A stretch of 64,000 nt of DNA, taken from NCBI GenBank assembly GCA_934141145.1, contig CAKPCA010000002.1, forward strand, positions 1-64,000, in the 5' to 3' direction. Position 1 is the stretch's first letter, and every line of letters starts with the position of its first letter. The stretch is from an uncultured Bacilli bacterium. GTDB taxonomy: Bacteria > Bacillota_I > Bacilli_A > RF39 > UBA660. The notes below the pieces were generated by a model that did not search any database, was not told the origin of the DNA, and was given only the letters and a program-made list of their open reading frames with translations. This document shows, piece after piece, positions 26,201-33,650 of this stretch. A program made the translations under genes and the position numbers.

Positions 26201-26765
26201 TTCTGTTTCTGTCTATTCTAACATCAACACAATCTTTACTATTTAGTTTATACTCTAACCAAGTTCCTCTATTTGGTATTATTTGAGATGTAAAAATATT
26301 TCTACCATTCTTGTCCATTTCTACACCATAATAAACACTAGGAGAACGAACTAATTGAGATACTATAACCCTTTCAGCACCATTTATTACAAATGTACCA
26401 CTTTCAGTCATTATAGGCATATCTCCAAAGAACAATTCTTGTTCCTTAACCTCTCCAGTTTCGTTGTTGAATAAACGAGCTTGTACTTTTAATGGAGCTG
26501 CATAAGTAGATTTTCTTTCTTTACACTCCTTAATAGTTAATCTTGGTTCATCAAATGAGTAATCACCAATTTCAAGTGACAATGTACCTGATGGATTATC
26601 AACTGGGAATAACTCATCTAAAACCTCTCTAATTCCTTCTTGTACAAATTCTTGATAAGAATCCTTTTGAATTGCAAGCAAATCCTTTAATTCTAATGAA
26701 TTTTGTACTTTTGAGAAATCTCTTCTTTCTCGATCTTTACATACTTTTTTGATCTTGTAAGCCAC
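23220..26765 (-). CDS. rpoB: DNA-directed RNA polymerase subunit beta
   Basis: The 1181-residue subunit contains the rifampicin-pocket region GSSQLSQFMDQINPVSEL followed by TNKRRLSALGPGGLSRDRA. E. coli has His at position 526 (THKRR) and this protein has Asn (codon at 25338-25340). It also has RICPIESPEGANIGLI, MAGRHGNKGVVS and a very acidic C-terminal tail. I take the GTG at 26765 as start: it follows AGGGGTG by six bases and gives the start AYKIKKVCKDRERRDF. The tandem rpoB-rpoC arrangement is standard. Confidence 0.98.
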   Translation of the reverse strand: MAYKIKKVCKDRERRDFSKVQNSLELKDLLAIQKDSYQEFVQEGIREVLDELFPVDNPSGTLSLEIGDYSFDEPRLTIKECKERKSTYAAPLKVQARLFNNETGEVKEQELFFGDMPIMTESGTFVINGAERVIVSQLVRSPSVYYGVEMDKNGRNIFTSQIIPNRGTWLEYKLNSKDCVDVRIDRNRKVTMATFLRAFGLSSNEDMIELFGEDEYLLNTIEKDSTANTDEALIEIYEKLKPGEPATLDSAKNQLIARFFDAFRYDLSKVGRYKFNKKLDVCDRLFGQTLAEDIVVDGKVKFEKGTKVTRDVLNELKPLFKEGLNLRQVLINDELDTYDKVQVVKVFAPNNSDKVITIIGNDPSIDAKRLTISDIYASVSYYLNLLQGIGSVDEIDHLSNRRVRQVGELIQNQFRIGVTRMERVIRERMTTLEESEATPKALINIRPITAVIKEFFGSSQLSQFMDQINPVSELTNKRRLSALGPGGLSRDRAAMEVRDVNESHYGRICPIESPEGANIGLITSLASYAKVNEYGFIMTPYRQVKDGVLQDQIDYLTADEELDYVISQATVKIENNKIVEEEVPSRFRGENILATPAEVNYIDVSPQQIISVTASCIPFLDHDMAHRALMGANMQRQALPLLKPEAPYVGTGVEYMAARDSGATIVAKADGVVEYADGKKIIVKTKGGKDVYTLMNFEGSNGATCYHQRPIVKAGDKVERNMIIADGPSTDKGELALGRNLTVAFMTYNGYNYEDAVILNENLVKDDVYTSIHIESYSIQCRDTKLGPEEITRDIPNVSEDARKNLDANGIVRIGTEVRENDILVGKVTPKGMVELTSEEKLLHAIFGEKTREVRDTSLRVPHGADGIVHDIKVYTKKDNDELASGVSKEIRVYIAQKRKIQVGDKMAGRHGNKGVVSLVLPQEDMPYLPDGRPVDIMLNPLGVPSRMNLGQVLELHLGMAAKKLGVYCSTPVFDGATMQDIADMMKEAGLDADGKTVLYNGRTGEPFDSRVSVGVMYMIKLDHMVDDKLHARSTGPYSLVTQQPLGGKAQFGGQRFGEMEVWALEAYGAANILQEILTVKSDDVVGRVKVYEAIVKGKKIDQIGVPESFRVLIKEFQALGLDISMINKDGKEIGITELEAEENKEDNALSIDEIEIKDIKKNNLEDILSVDEENEEEGEE

Positions 26766-26839
26766 GTGCTTCACCCCTAACAATAATATTCAAAGAACAT
26801 GTTTCCTTCCTAAAAAAGGGAACATAGTACCAATTTAAA

Positions 26840-26868
26840 ATGTTAGCAGAATATTCAATAAAAGTCAA
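26840..26868 (-). promoter_or_regulatory. Promoter of rpoB-rpoC
   Basis: Minus-strand TTGACT and TAACAT are 17 bases apart, leaving a leader of about 65 bases before the GTG start. The leader holds an imperfect hairpin (ATGTTCCC paired with GGAAACAT near 26790-26826), whose role is unknown. Confidence 0.6.
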
Positions 26869-26891
26869 CCAATTTTATAATATTTTTAAAA

Positions 26892-26919
26892 AAAATAAAA
26901 AGATAACATTTTGTTATCT
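26892..26919 (-). terminator. Terminator after the unknown gene upstream of rpoB
   Basis: Minus-strand AGATAAC and GTTATCT form a stem followed by TTTTTATTTTTTTT. It overlaps the stop codon of the gene at 26914-27309 and separates rpoBC from the stalk operon. Confidence 0.75.
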
Positions 26920-27309
26920 TAATACTCTATTTTCTGGCATTAAACCTTTATCACATAATTTAATATCTTTTACCATTTCTTTTATCATTAAATCCTCAGA
27001 ATTTTCTTCCTTAACTGGTTCATTATACTCTAATGCAATATTTTTAATAATTGTTAAAGCATATGGTTTTGTTTCACCACTAACCATTTGTGGATATGGT
27101 TTAAGTGCTATTTTTTTGATAATCACATTATATAAAAATTCTCTTAAAGATTCTATCTCTTCTTTTGCTCTTTTATCATTTTTGGAAGTTAATACACAAA
27201 ACTCATTTCTTTTTGAATCTATTACTATCTCTCCTACCTTTTTATCTGTATCACTTGTACATACTGATACATTATAAATACCATTTTCTATTTCTACTTT
27301 TATTTTCAT
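26914..27309 (-). CDS. Unknown 131-residue cytoplasmic protein
   Basis: I do not recognise this family. The protein starts MKIKVEIENGIYNVSV, looks like an N-terminal beta-rich part followed by helices (AKEEIESLREFLYNVIIKK), and has no signal, membrane segment or metal site. The ATG at 27309 follows GGGGGG by eight bases; a longer frame at 27336 would include this site. It stands between the RsmC-like methyltransferase and rpoB and ends at a terminator, so it may be the last gene of the rplJ-rplL string or separate. Confidence 0.6.
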   Translation of the reverse strand: MKIKVEIENGIYNVSVCTSDTDKKVGEIVIDSKRNEFCVLTSKNDKRAKEEIESLREFLYNVIIKKIALKPYPQMVSGETKPYALTIIKNIALEYNEPVKEENSEDLMIKEMVKDIKLCDKGLMPENRVLR

Positions 27310-27399
27310 AATCAAATCCCCCCTGATTGGCTCCATATACTATCATAATATGTAATAATTGTCAAATTTATTCACACTTTTGGGAATTTTTTTATATTT

Positions 27400-27993
27400 T
27401 TATTTTAAAGTAGTACCTTTTATTATATAAAATCCTTTATCTTTAGTTATTATTTCAAAGTTATATATATCACTCATGTCCTTTATAAGCGACTTAGCTC
27501 CCTGGTCTTTTCTTATTACTATCCAAAGTTCACCATTTTCATTTAAATAATTAGCTGCTCCTTTTATTATTTCATAAACTTTTGCTTTACCTGCATGTAT
27601 TGGCGGATTAGTTATTATCATATCGTATTTATTTTTTATATTTTCATACACATCACTAATAAATACATTTGCATTATCTATTCTGTTTTTTAACAATGAT
27701 TTTTTTACCAAATTGACTGCTTTTTCATTAACATCAATCATATCCACAGCATAATTTTTATTTTGTTTTGAAATAAATATACCAATAGGTCCACATCCGC
27801 ATCCAACATCTAAAAACGATGTTTTATCAGTTAATTCTATACTTTCAAGTAAAACTCTTGTTCCATAATCAAGGCCTTTTTTATTAAAAACACCATTATC
27901 TGTATAAAAAATAAATTCAGTATCTTTTACTTTAGCATTAATCTCTTTTATATCTTCTTTTAAGTTTTTATTATTTGTAAAATAATGTTCCAT
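27400..27993 (-). CDS. RsmC-like class I SAM methyltransferase (YbxB type)
   Basis: The 197-residue protein has the SAM-binding loop LDVGCGCGPIGIFIS near residues 62-76, DVNEKAVNL, and the catalytic TNPPIHAGK characteristic of the RsmC/RlmG family that methylates guanine N2 in rRNA. It is the size of the single-domain form, YbxB in B. subtilis, which lies at the same place between rplL and rpoB. The exact target is not known for YbxB. It begins with MEHYFTNN, also typical of that family. Confidence 0.88.
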   Translation of the reverse strand: MEHYFTNNKNLKEDIKEINAKVKDTEFIFYTDNGVFNKKGLDYGTRVLLESIELTDKTSFLDVGCGCGPIGIFISKQNKNYAVDMIDVNEKAVNLVKKSLLKNRIDNANVFISDVYENIKNKYDMIITNPPIHAGKAKVYEIIKGAANYLNENGELWIVIRKDQGAKSLIKDMSDIYNFEIITKDKGFYIIKGTTLK

Positions 27994-28026
27994 TCCTCTT
28001 CACCAAATATATAATATCATATATAA

Positions 28027-28054
28027 AGAAAAAAACATAGATTTCTCTATGTTT
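28027..28054 (-). terminator. Terminator after rplL
   Basis: Minus-strand AAACATAGA and TCTATGTTT form a nine-pair stem with loop GAAA, followed by TTTTC. It ends the rplJ-rplL transcript or attenuates read-through into the methyltransferase gene. Confidence 0.8.
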
Positions 28055-28059
28055 TAAAC

Positions 28060-28425
28060 TTAAGCTATTTCTACAGAAGCTCCTGCTTCTTCTAATTTAG
28101 CTTTGATTTCTTCTGCTTCTTCTTTAGAAATGTTTTCTTTTACTGCACCACCATTATCAGCGATATCTTTAGCTTCTTTTAATCCTAAACCAGTGATATC
28201 TCTTATAACTTTGATAACAGGTATTTTAGTTGCTCCAGCACTTGTTAAGTTAACAGTTACTGAAGTTGGTCCTTCTTCAGCTGCTGCTGCAGGAGCTGCT
28301 GCTACTGCAACTGCACTTGGATCTACACCAAATTCTTCTTTCATTGCGTCTACTAATTCTTTAATTTCTAATATTGTCATTTCTTTTAATGAAGCGATAA
28401 AATCGTCTTTGTTTAATTTAGCCAT
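28060..28425 (-). CDS. rplL: 50S ribosomal protein L7/L12
   Basis: The 121-residue acidic protein has the N-terminal dimerisation helices (KEMTILEIKELVDAMKEEFG), an alanine-rich hinge (AVAVAAAPAAAAEEGP), and the C-terminal domain with KIPVIKVIRDITGLGLKEAK that recruits translation GTPases. AGGAGG precedes the start. It follows rplJ by about 30 bases under the same L10 leader. Confidence 0.99.
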   Translation of the reverse strand: MAKLNKDDFIASLKEMTILEIKELVDAMKEEFGVDPSAVAVAAAPAAAAEEGPTSVTVNLTSAGATKIPVIKVIRDITGLGLKEAKDIADNGGAVKENISKEEAEEIKAKLEEAGASVEIA

Positions 28426-28457
28426 TTTAAATTCCTCCTAATTTTTTTATTTTTTAA

Positions 28458-28949
28458 TTATTCACTTTTTTGTTCGCTAAGTAAATTTAAAGCGATTGAT
28501 AAATCTCTGACAGTACCTATTAATCCACCAGCAAGCATAGTTAGTAATCCTTCTCTTGATGGTATTGTTGATAATGCTTTTATTTCATCTAAGCTTGTAA
28601 CATTTCCATCAACTATTCCGCCTTTAATTTCTAAAGCTGGATGTTCTTTAGCAAAATTACTTAATGCTTTGATTGGAGCAATTGCATCACTTGAGAATGC
28701 TATTGCGCTTGGACCTTCTAAGGCTTCATCAAGATTATATTCTAGACTATTTAAAGCTCTTTTAGTTAATGTGTTTTTCCAAACTTTGTAACTAGAATCA
28801 CTTTCACGAAGTAATCTACGAAGTTCTGTAGTTTCTTCAGCAGTTAGTCCACGGTAATCGAATAATATGAATGATGCACTTGATTTTGCAACTTCTGTAA
28901 TTTCATCAACAACTTGTGACTTATTATCGATTATTTTTTGATTAGCCAT
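28458..28949 (-). CDS. rplJ: 50S ribosomal protein L10
   Basis: The 163-residue protein starts MANQKIIDNKSQVVDEI and has FILFDYRGLTAEETTELRRL, KNTLTKRAL and LEGPSAIAF, typical of L10. It anchors L7/L12 dimers to the ribosome stalk and binds its own leader RNA. I use the third in-frame codon (ATG at 28949), which is seven bases from AGGAGG, because the first ATG lies against the ribosome binding site. Confidence 0.97.
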   Translation of the reverse strand: MANQKIIDNKSQVVDEITEVAKSSASFILFDYRGLTAEETTELRRLLRESDSSYKVWKNTLTKRALNSLEYNLDEALEGPSAIAFSSDAIAPIKALSNFAKEHPALEIKGGIVDGNVTSLDEIKALSTIPSREGLLTMLAGGLIGTVRDLSIALNLLSEQKSE

Positions 28950-28964
28950 ATTCATCCTCCTATC

Positions 28965-29088
28965 AATTTATATCAAAAAAGTCCTTGTACTAAAGACAAA
29001 GACTTAAAATAAGTATTAAGTAATTGTCCTCGGTAAGAAATATTAAGCTTTCGCTCTTACTGTCTTAGGTACATAAAAACTTTTTGAT
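28965..29088 (-). ncRNA. Ribosomal protein L10 leader with attenuator
   Basis: The minus-strand RNA has the L10-binding pattern: CCTAAGACAGTAAGAGCGAA then AGCTTAATATTTCTTACCGAG, as in the known L10 leader family. After it comes a terminator hairpin AAGTCTTTGT / ACAAGGACTT followed by TTTTTT, just before the rplJ ribosome binding site. Excess L10-L12 complex should bind and favour termination. It lies between a consensus promoter and rplJ. Confidence 0.88.
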
Positions 29089-29094
29089 AAACTA

Positions 29095-29123
29095 ATTATA
29101 TATTATTATTTATTATTTGTCAA
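29095..29123 (-). promoter_or_regulatory. Consensus promoter of rplJ-rplL inside the end of rplA
   Basis: Minus-strand TTGACA and TATAAT match consensus at all positions with a 17-base spacer. The -35 box is formed by the final Phe-Asp-Lys codons of rplA. Confidence 0.85.
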
Positions 29124-29811
29124 AACTATTTAAATCAATTTTAATTCCAGGACCCATTGTAGATGCTACTGAAACGCTTTTTAAGTATTGACCTTTAACT
29201 GTAGATGGTTTTGATTTGATAATTACACCAACAAAAGCATCTAAGTTTTCAACTAACTTGTTAACATCAAATGATGCTTTACCAATAATAGCATGAATAT
29301 TTCCATAAGTATCTGTTCTATATTCAACTCTACCTTTTTTGATATCATCTATTGCTTTTTTAACATCAGTTGTTACTGTTCCAGTTTTAGGATTTGGCAT
29401 TAAACCTCTTGGGCCTAAAATTTTACCAAGTTTACCTAAAAGTGGCATCATTTCTGGTGTTGCAATGATAACATCAAAATCAAGCCAGTTTTCTTTTTCT
29501 ATTTTTTCAAGCATATCAACATCACCAACAAAATCAGCACCAGCTTCTTTTGCTACTTTTGCTTGGTCAGTTTTTGATAAAACTAATATTTTTTTAGATT
29601 TACCAGTACCATTAGGTAATACAATAGCTCCTCTTAATTGTTGATCAGATTTTCTTGTATCAAGATTAAGTTTTATTGCTACTTCAACTGAACCATCAAA
29701 ATTTGATGTACTAGTTTTTTTAACTAAATCGCATGCTTCTTCTTTAGTATATAATTTACCTTTTTCAATTAATTCTAAAGCTTGTAAATACTTTTTGCTT
29801 TTCTTTTTCAT
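29113..29811 (-). CDS. rplA: 50S ribosomal protein L1
   Basis: The 232-residue protein has KKTSTSNFDGSVEVAIKLNL, the domain-II segment PEMMPLLGKLGKILGPRGLM then PNPKTGTVTTDV, and the C-terminal SVASTMGPGIKID. It binds the L1 stalk of 23S rRNA and, in many bacteria, its own mRNA. AAGGAGG precedes the ATG. It follows rplK; an L1-type element sits in the gap between them. Confidence 0.99.
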   Translation of the reverse strand: MKKKSKKYLQALELIEKGKLYTKEEACDLVKKTSTSNFDGSVEVAIKLNLDTRKSDQQLRGAIVLPNGTGKSKKILVLSKTDQAKVAKEAGADFVGDVDMLEKIEKENWLDFDVIIATPEMMPLLGKLGKILGPRGLMPNPKTGTVTTDVKKAIDDIKKGRVEYRTDTYGNIHAIIGKASFDVNKLVENLDAFVGVIIKSKPSTVKGQYLKSVSVASTMGPGIKIDLNSFDK

Positions 29812-29826
29812 TTAAAATACCTCCTT

Positions 29827-29869
29827 TGTGGTTTTAACGGATTTTCCTCCCACATAGGTAAAACCTATA
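29827..29869 (-). promoter_or_regulatory. L1-type autoregulatory RNA element between rplK and rplA
   Basis: The minus-strand RNA reads TGTGGGAGG, then AAAATCCGTTAAA, then ACCACA, so GTGG pairs with CCAC around an internal GAGG/CC loop. A small hairpin TAGGT/ACCTA lies just 5' of it. This GTGGGAGG...CCGTT...ACCAC arrangement is the pattern of L1 binding sites in Firmicutes mRNAs and mimics the rRNA site. The assignment rests on sequence resemblance only. Confidence 0.6.
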
Positions 29870-29881
29870 TGTAATAAATTC

Positions 29882-30307
29882 CTAATCTTTAATTTCAACA
29901 CCCATATTTCGTGCTGTACCTTCAATTATTTTCATTGCTTCTTCAACAGTATATGCATTTAAATCAGGTAATTTTGTTGCTGCTATTTCTTGTAATTGTG
30001 CTCTTGTTATTGAACCAGCAATTTCTTTTGAGCCTTTACTTGATGCAGATTTTATACCAGCTGCTTTCTTAATTAAGAATGCTGCAGGTGGAGTTTTTAC
30101 CTTAAAATCAAATGATCTGTCGTCATAAACAAATACCTCTACTGGTAAAACATCGCCCATTTTATCTTTAGTTGCATCATTAAATCTGTTACAAAAATCT
30201 GGTAATGCTATTCCAGCAGGTCCTAATGCTGTACCAACGGGTGGAGCAGCTGTTGCTTTTCCAGCAGGAATTTGAAGTTTAATCTTTTTTACTATTTCTT
30301 TTGCCAC
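29882..30307 (-). CDS. rplK: 50S ribosomal protein L11
   Basis: The 141-residue protein begins AKEIVKKIKLQIPAGKA and contains PPVGTALGPAGIALPDFC and KTPPAAFLIKKAAGIKS, the classic L11 signature that binds the GTPase-associated rRNA centre. The start is a GTG at 30307, eight bases from AGGAGG; the GTG at 30316 lies within the ribosome binding site. It opens the rplK-rplA transcript. Confidence 0.98.
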   Translation of the reverse strand: MAKEIVKKIKLQIPAGKATAAPPVGTALGPAGIALPDFCNRFNDATKDKMGDVLPVEVFVYDDRSFDFKVKTPPAAFLIKKAAGIKSASSKGSKEIAGSITRAQLQEIAATKLPDLNAYTVEEAMKIIEGTARNMGVEIKD

Positions 30308-30334
30308 GAAAAACACCTCCTATTAATTTTTTTT

Positions 30335-30371
30335 CGTGAGTGGTCAAATGGTCTATATATTGCCTCCCACT
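30335..30371 (-). promoter_or_regulatory. L1-type RNA element in the rplK leader
   Basis: The minus-strand RNA has AGTGGGAGGC, then a short AT-rich hairpin, then GACCATTTGACCACT. The blocks GTGGGAGG, CC-TT and GACCAC correspond to those of the element between rplK and rplA, with the same outer pairing. It would let L1 repress the whole rplK-rplA unit. Confidence 0.55.
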
Positions 30372-30406
30372 TTCATCTATATATAAAAATACATAGTTGC
30401 GTGAAT

Positions 30407-30435
30407 ATATTAACACTTTTTTTATTAAAAATCAA
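30407..30435 (-). promoter_or_regulatory. Likely promoter of rplK-rplA
   Basis: Minus-strand TTGATT and TAATAT are 17 bases apart, giving a leader of about 90 bases that includes the L1-type element. The -10 box is only a fair match. Confidence 0.4.
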
Positions 30436-30439
30436 GACA

Positions 30440-30979
30440 TTATTGATCTAATTCTAATTGAACTAAATCTACTTCTACTATTGTTTCTTGACCAAATAAA
30501 TCAATGCTAACTTTTGCTTTACCTGTTTCTAGATCAATTTCAGTTATTTTACCGGCCATTAATTTAAATGGACCATCAGTTATCTTAACTCTATCATCAA
30601 CTTTTAAATCAACTGAAATTTCTTTTCTAGACATACCCATTGATTGAAGAATTTTATCTATTTCATGATCAAATAATGGGAATGGTTTAGCTCCTTTACC
30701 TGATGAACCTAAGAATCCTGTTACACCTGGTGTATTTCTTACTACATACCAAGCTTCATCAGTCATTATCATTTCAACAAGTACATAACCTGGGAACATT
30801 TTTTTAGTCATTTCTTTTTGTTTTCCATCTTTTATAACTACTTCTGTAGTTTCTGGAACAACTACTCTAAATATATAATCTTGCATATCCATTGATTGTA
30901 TACGCATCTCTAACTTTTCTTTTACCTTACTCTCATGACCAGAATAAGTATTAACTACATACCATTTCTTTTCTTCCAT
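30440..30979 (-). CDS. nusG: Transcription termination/antitermination factor NusG
   Basis: The 179-residue protein starts MEEKKWYVVNTYSGHE and has the NGN domain with KMFPGYVLVEMIMTDEAWY and VRNTPGVTGFLG, then a KOW domain with DRVKITDGPFKLMAGKITEI. It couples RNA polymerase to ribosomes and modulates pausing. The ATG at 30979 follows GAGGTG. It is eleven bases after secE, as usual. Confidence 0.98.
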   Translation of the reverse strand: MEEKKWYVVNTYSGHESKVKEKLEMRIQSMDMQDYIFRVVVPETTEVVIKDGKQKEMTKKMFPGYVLVEMIMTDEAWYVVRNTPGVTGFLGSSGKGAKPFPLFDHEIDKILQSMGMSRKEISVDLKVDDRVKITDGPFKLMAGKITEIDLETGKAKVSIDLFGQETIVEVDLVQLELDQ

Positions 30980-30990
30980 AATTAACACCT

Positions 30991-31203
30991 CTAAAATAAA
31001 TCAGTTATTCTTTCTACAATACTTTTAAAATCAATTGTTTTTATTAATGATATAATACATTCTAATGCTACAAAGAATAATGCAAAAAACACTATAAATA
31101 CTAATGTAATAATAACATTTTTTAATAATTCTTTACCTTTACACCATCTAATTCTATCAAGTTCTTTTTTCATATCAGAAATAAATTCTTTAATCTTTCT
31201 CAT
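30991..31203 (-). CDS. secE: Protein translocase subunit SecE
   Basis: The 70-residue protein has the amphipathic N-terminal helix with FISDMKKELDRIRWCKGKEL and one transmembrane segment near 28-52, the conserved minimal SecE. It clamps SecY in the SecYEG channel. GGAGA precedes the ATG. In B. subtilis rpmG lies between sigH and secE; no rpmG reading frame is found in the 70-base gap here. Confidence 0.95.
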   Translation of the reverse strand: MRKIKEFISDMKKELDRIRWCKGKELLKNVIITLVFIVFFALFFVALECIISLIKTIDFKSIVERITDLF

Positions 31204-31274
31204 ATAAATCTCCTTAATTCCAAAATAAAAAACACTTTTGTGTCTCTAAACATAGATTAACACAAATACATTAA

Positions 31275-31886
31275 CTAGTCAATACTATTCATATTAGATA
31301 TTTTACTTTTTATTCGACTTATTGTACCATCTATTGATTTTCTAGTAGTATTAAGCAGTAAAGCCATTTCTTGATAAGAAAAACCTTGAAGTCTTAATTC
31401 AAAAACCTCATACTCCTTATCAGTAAGTACTGATTTTATTTTATCTAACATTTCTACTTCTTCATCTAATTCTATTAAACTATCTTCTGGATTTCTATTT
31501 TTCTCATCAAATGCTATTTCCATAAGAGGTCTACCTTTTTTATCAATTGTACTATCTATAGATAATGAATCATTTAATATTTTATGTTTTTGTCTATTAA
31601 CATCTCTTACAAAAGTCATTATCTGTCTTTCTATACATATACTAGCAAAAGTAGAAAACTGTACATTTTTTTGTTCCTTATAATCATTTATAGCTTGACT
31701 AAGACCAATCATACCTTCTTGAATTAAATCATTTAATTCATACCCTTTATTCATTACATAAGGGTATAATTTTTTTGCTTTTAACTCAACAATAGATTTA
31801 TATTTATCAAAAAATATTTCTTTTGCATCTTCATTATTTTCTGAGACTAAATATAATAACTCGTAATCATTATGATCTTTATACAT
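31275..31886 (-). CDS. sigH: RNA polymerase sigma factor SigH (sigma-30, early stationary/sporulation type)
   Basis: The 203-residue protein has sigma-70 region 2 with LNDLIQEGMIGLSQAINDYK and FSTFASICIERQIMTFVRDV, a region joining LSIDSTIDKKGRPLMEI, and region 4 with LTDKEYEVFELRLQGFSYQE. The linker phrase and context (mrnC-rlmB-sigH-secE-nusG) match Bacillus SigH, which directs early sporulation and competence-related transcription. In this genome its targets are unknown. The ATG follows a short AGGAGA. Confidence 0.9.
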   Translation of the reverse strand: MYKDHNDYELLYLVSENNEDAKEIFFDKYKSIVELKAKKLYPYVMNKGYELNDLIQEGMIGLSQAINDYKEQKNVQFSTFASICIERQIMTFVRDVNRQKHKILNDSLSIDSTIDKKGRPLMEIAFDEKNRNPEDSLIELDEEVEMLDKIKSVLTDKEYEVFELRLQGFSYQEMALLLNTTRKSIDGTISRIKSKISNMNSID

Positions 31887-31896
31887 AATATCTCTC

Positions 31897-32589
31897 CTAT
31901 TTTCTTTGTCTTACTACTTCATATATAACAATTCCTGCTGCTACTGATGCATTTAGACTATTAATTTTTCCTATTAACGGAATTTTTACTATAAAATCAC
32001 AATTTTCTCTTACTAGTTTACTTATTCCATTTCCTTCAGCACCTATTACAAAAGCAGTTTTATCAGCATATTCAATATCAGTATAATTAACAGCATCATC
32101 CATATCTGTTCCATAAACCCAGAATCCATTATCTTTAAGTTTCTTAATTGCATTTACTAAATTACTAACTTCTACAATATTTACATTGCTTAATGCTCCA
32201 GCACTTACTTTCATAACAGTAGAATTAACTTCAACACTTCTATCTTTCGGTATTATAATTGATCTTACTCCTGCAGCTTCACAAGTTCTAATAATAGCAC
32301 CAAAATTATGAGGATCTTCTAAATGATCTAATATTACAACAAAATTATCATTATAAGTACTATCAAGTTTAGAATATTTATAATCTTCTATTTCTAAGAC
32401 TATTCCTTGATGATTACCCTTATATTTGTAATCCATATCTTTCTTATCCATAATAGTCTTTCTAATATTATTATTCTCTATAAAATTTAAAATTCCCTTA
32501 TCATCGAAGTTTTTAGATAAATAAACTTTATTTATTTTTATATTATTATTTATTAATTCTTTTGCAACATTTTTACCAAATACTATCAT
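31897..32589 (-). CDS. rlmB: TrmH-family rRNA 2'-O-methyltransferase (RlmB)
   Basis: The 230-residue SPOUT enzyme has the N-terminal substrate domain (GKNVAKELINNNIKINKVYL) and the knotted SAM domain with LDHLEDPHNFGAIIRTCEAA, VIGAEGNGISKLVRENCD and IPLIGKINSLNASVAAGIVI. It probably methylates G2251 of 23S rRNA. The start overlaps the end of mrnC by four bases. The order mrnC-rlmB-sigH matches Bacillus, with yacP missing. Confidence 0.93.
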   Translation of the reverse strand: MIVFGKNVAKELINNNIKINKVYLSKNFDDKGILNFIENNNIRKTIMDKKDMDYKYKGNHQGIVLEIEDYKYSKLDSTYNDNFVVILDHLEDPHNFGAIIRTCEAAGVRSIIIPKDRSVEVNSTVMKVSAGALSNVNIVEVSNLVNAIKKLKDNGFWVYGTDMDDAVNYTDIEYADKTAFVIGAEGNGISKLVRENCDFIVKIPLIGKINSLNASVAAGIVIYEVVRQRK

Positions 32590-32969
32590 ATTACATTCAC
32601 TCCTATTATTATATCCATTATTTCTTTTATTCTATTTATATTATTCTTTACATATAAATAACCAAATAAACATTCTAATGCAGTCGCCCATTTATATGTA
32701 ACTATATCAACGTTTTTAGGATGTGAAAACACCTTCGCATTTCTTCCTCTTTTTACAACATCTATTTCATCTTCATATAGCATGTTATTATCTAATAAAT
32801 ATTCAATATATTTACTTTGCATTTTTGCGGATACATAATTTAATGCTTCTTTTTGAAGATTATTTACTTTTTGAATACCTAAATCAACAAAATGTTTTCT
32901 TATTTCAAGTTCATAAACCGCATCACCTAAATATGCTAAAGATAATATATTCATTTGTCTTATATCCAT
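32586..32969 (-). CDS. mrnC: Mini-ribonuclease 3 (23S rRNA maturation)
   Basis: The 127-residue protein has an RNase III catalytic domain without a double-stranded RNA binding domain: ILSLAYLGDAVYELEIRKHF, KEALNYVSAKMQSKYIEYLL, VVKRGRNAK, and TYKWATALECLFGYLY. The Asp in LGDA and the Glu in ALE are the metal ligands. It trims the ends of pre-23S rRNA. I start at the ATG at 32969 following GGTGA; a GTG at 32978 is possible. Confidence 0.93.
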   Translation of the reverse strand: MDIRQMNILSLAYLGDAVYELEIRKHFVDLGIQKVNNLQKEALNYVSAKMQSKYIEYLLDNNMLYEDEIDVVKRGRNAKVFSHPKNVDIVTYKWATALECLFGYLYVKNNINRIKEIMDIIIGVNVI

Positions 32970-33023
32970 TTGTTTCACCGGTTATATAATAACACATTTT
33001 CTAAAAAAAGCAAAAAAAGAATA

Positions 33024-33317
33024 CTAATCTGGTATTCTAATTATTATTTCTCCATCTTTTGAAAATAAATATTTTTCTCTAGCATATCTTGCTACATAAT
33101 CAGGATCTTGAAGTTTTGTAACTGTACCTTTTAGTTCTTCTTCTTTCTCTTTTAATTCTGTTATTTTATTAGTAAATTCTTTTTTTTCTTTCATTTTATT
33201 ATATATTTGATATGATGTGGATCCAATATTTTGAACTAAAACCGCACCTATTACAATATATATAAGTGATATTAAAAGTATTTTTCTTTTAATTTTAGTT
33301 TTTTGCGTATTTTTCAA
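33024..33317 (-). CDS. divIC: Septum formation protein of the DivIC/FtsB family
   Basis: The 97-residue protein has a basic cytoplasmic N terminus, a transmembrane segment near 13-32, a coiled coil (NKMKEKKEFTNKITELKEKE and onward), and the signature DPDYVARYAREKYLFSKDGE, which marks DivIC/FtsB. It acts with DivIB and FtsL in the divisome. It follows yabQ as in Bacillus. No neighbouring FtsL is seen. Confidence 0.9.
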   Translation of the reverse strand: MKNTQKTKIKRKILLISLIYIVIGAVLVQNIGSTSYQIYNKMKEKKEFTNKITELKEKEEELKGTVTKLQDPDYVARYAREKYLFSKDGEIIIRIPD

Positions 33318-33386
33318 AATATCTCACCACCTTCTATAATTTGAGTATATCATTACTATTTTTTTTAGTCAATTTATAATTGTAAG

Positions 33387-33650
33387 CTATCTGTCAAAAA
33401 AGTATCTAAAAAATAATACCCCAAGTATAAAACTAATAAAAAAATATATATGCAAAATTGCATTATTTATTAAAGAAATTAATATAAAATATAGAAGAAT
33501 ATGATTTAAAACAAATAAAAAACTAATTATTATTTTAAATATACTATTACCTGTCATTAAGTATTTATAATTTATTTTGTATGTAAATGCAAAAAAGATT
33601 CCATATAAAAAAGAAAAAGCTAAAGATTTAATCTGAGTTATTAATATCAT
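33387..33650 (-). CDS. yabQ: YabQ-like spore cortex membrane protein
   Basis: The 87-residue protein is very hydrophobic with about three membrane spans (near 8-25, 36-60, 64-85). It starts MILITQIKSLAFSFLYGIFF, the typical YabQ opening, and sits between yabP and divIC as in sporulating Firmicutes. YabQ is needed for cortex formation in B. subtilis, where it localises to the forespore membrane. The family call rests largely on this context because membrane sequence alone is weak evidence. It overlaps yabP by four bases. Confidence 0.75.
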   Translation of the reverse strand: MILITQIKSLAFSFLYGIFFAFTYKINYKYLMTGNSIFKIIISFLFVLNHILLYFILISLINNAILHIYFFISFILGVLFFRYFFDR

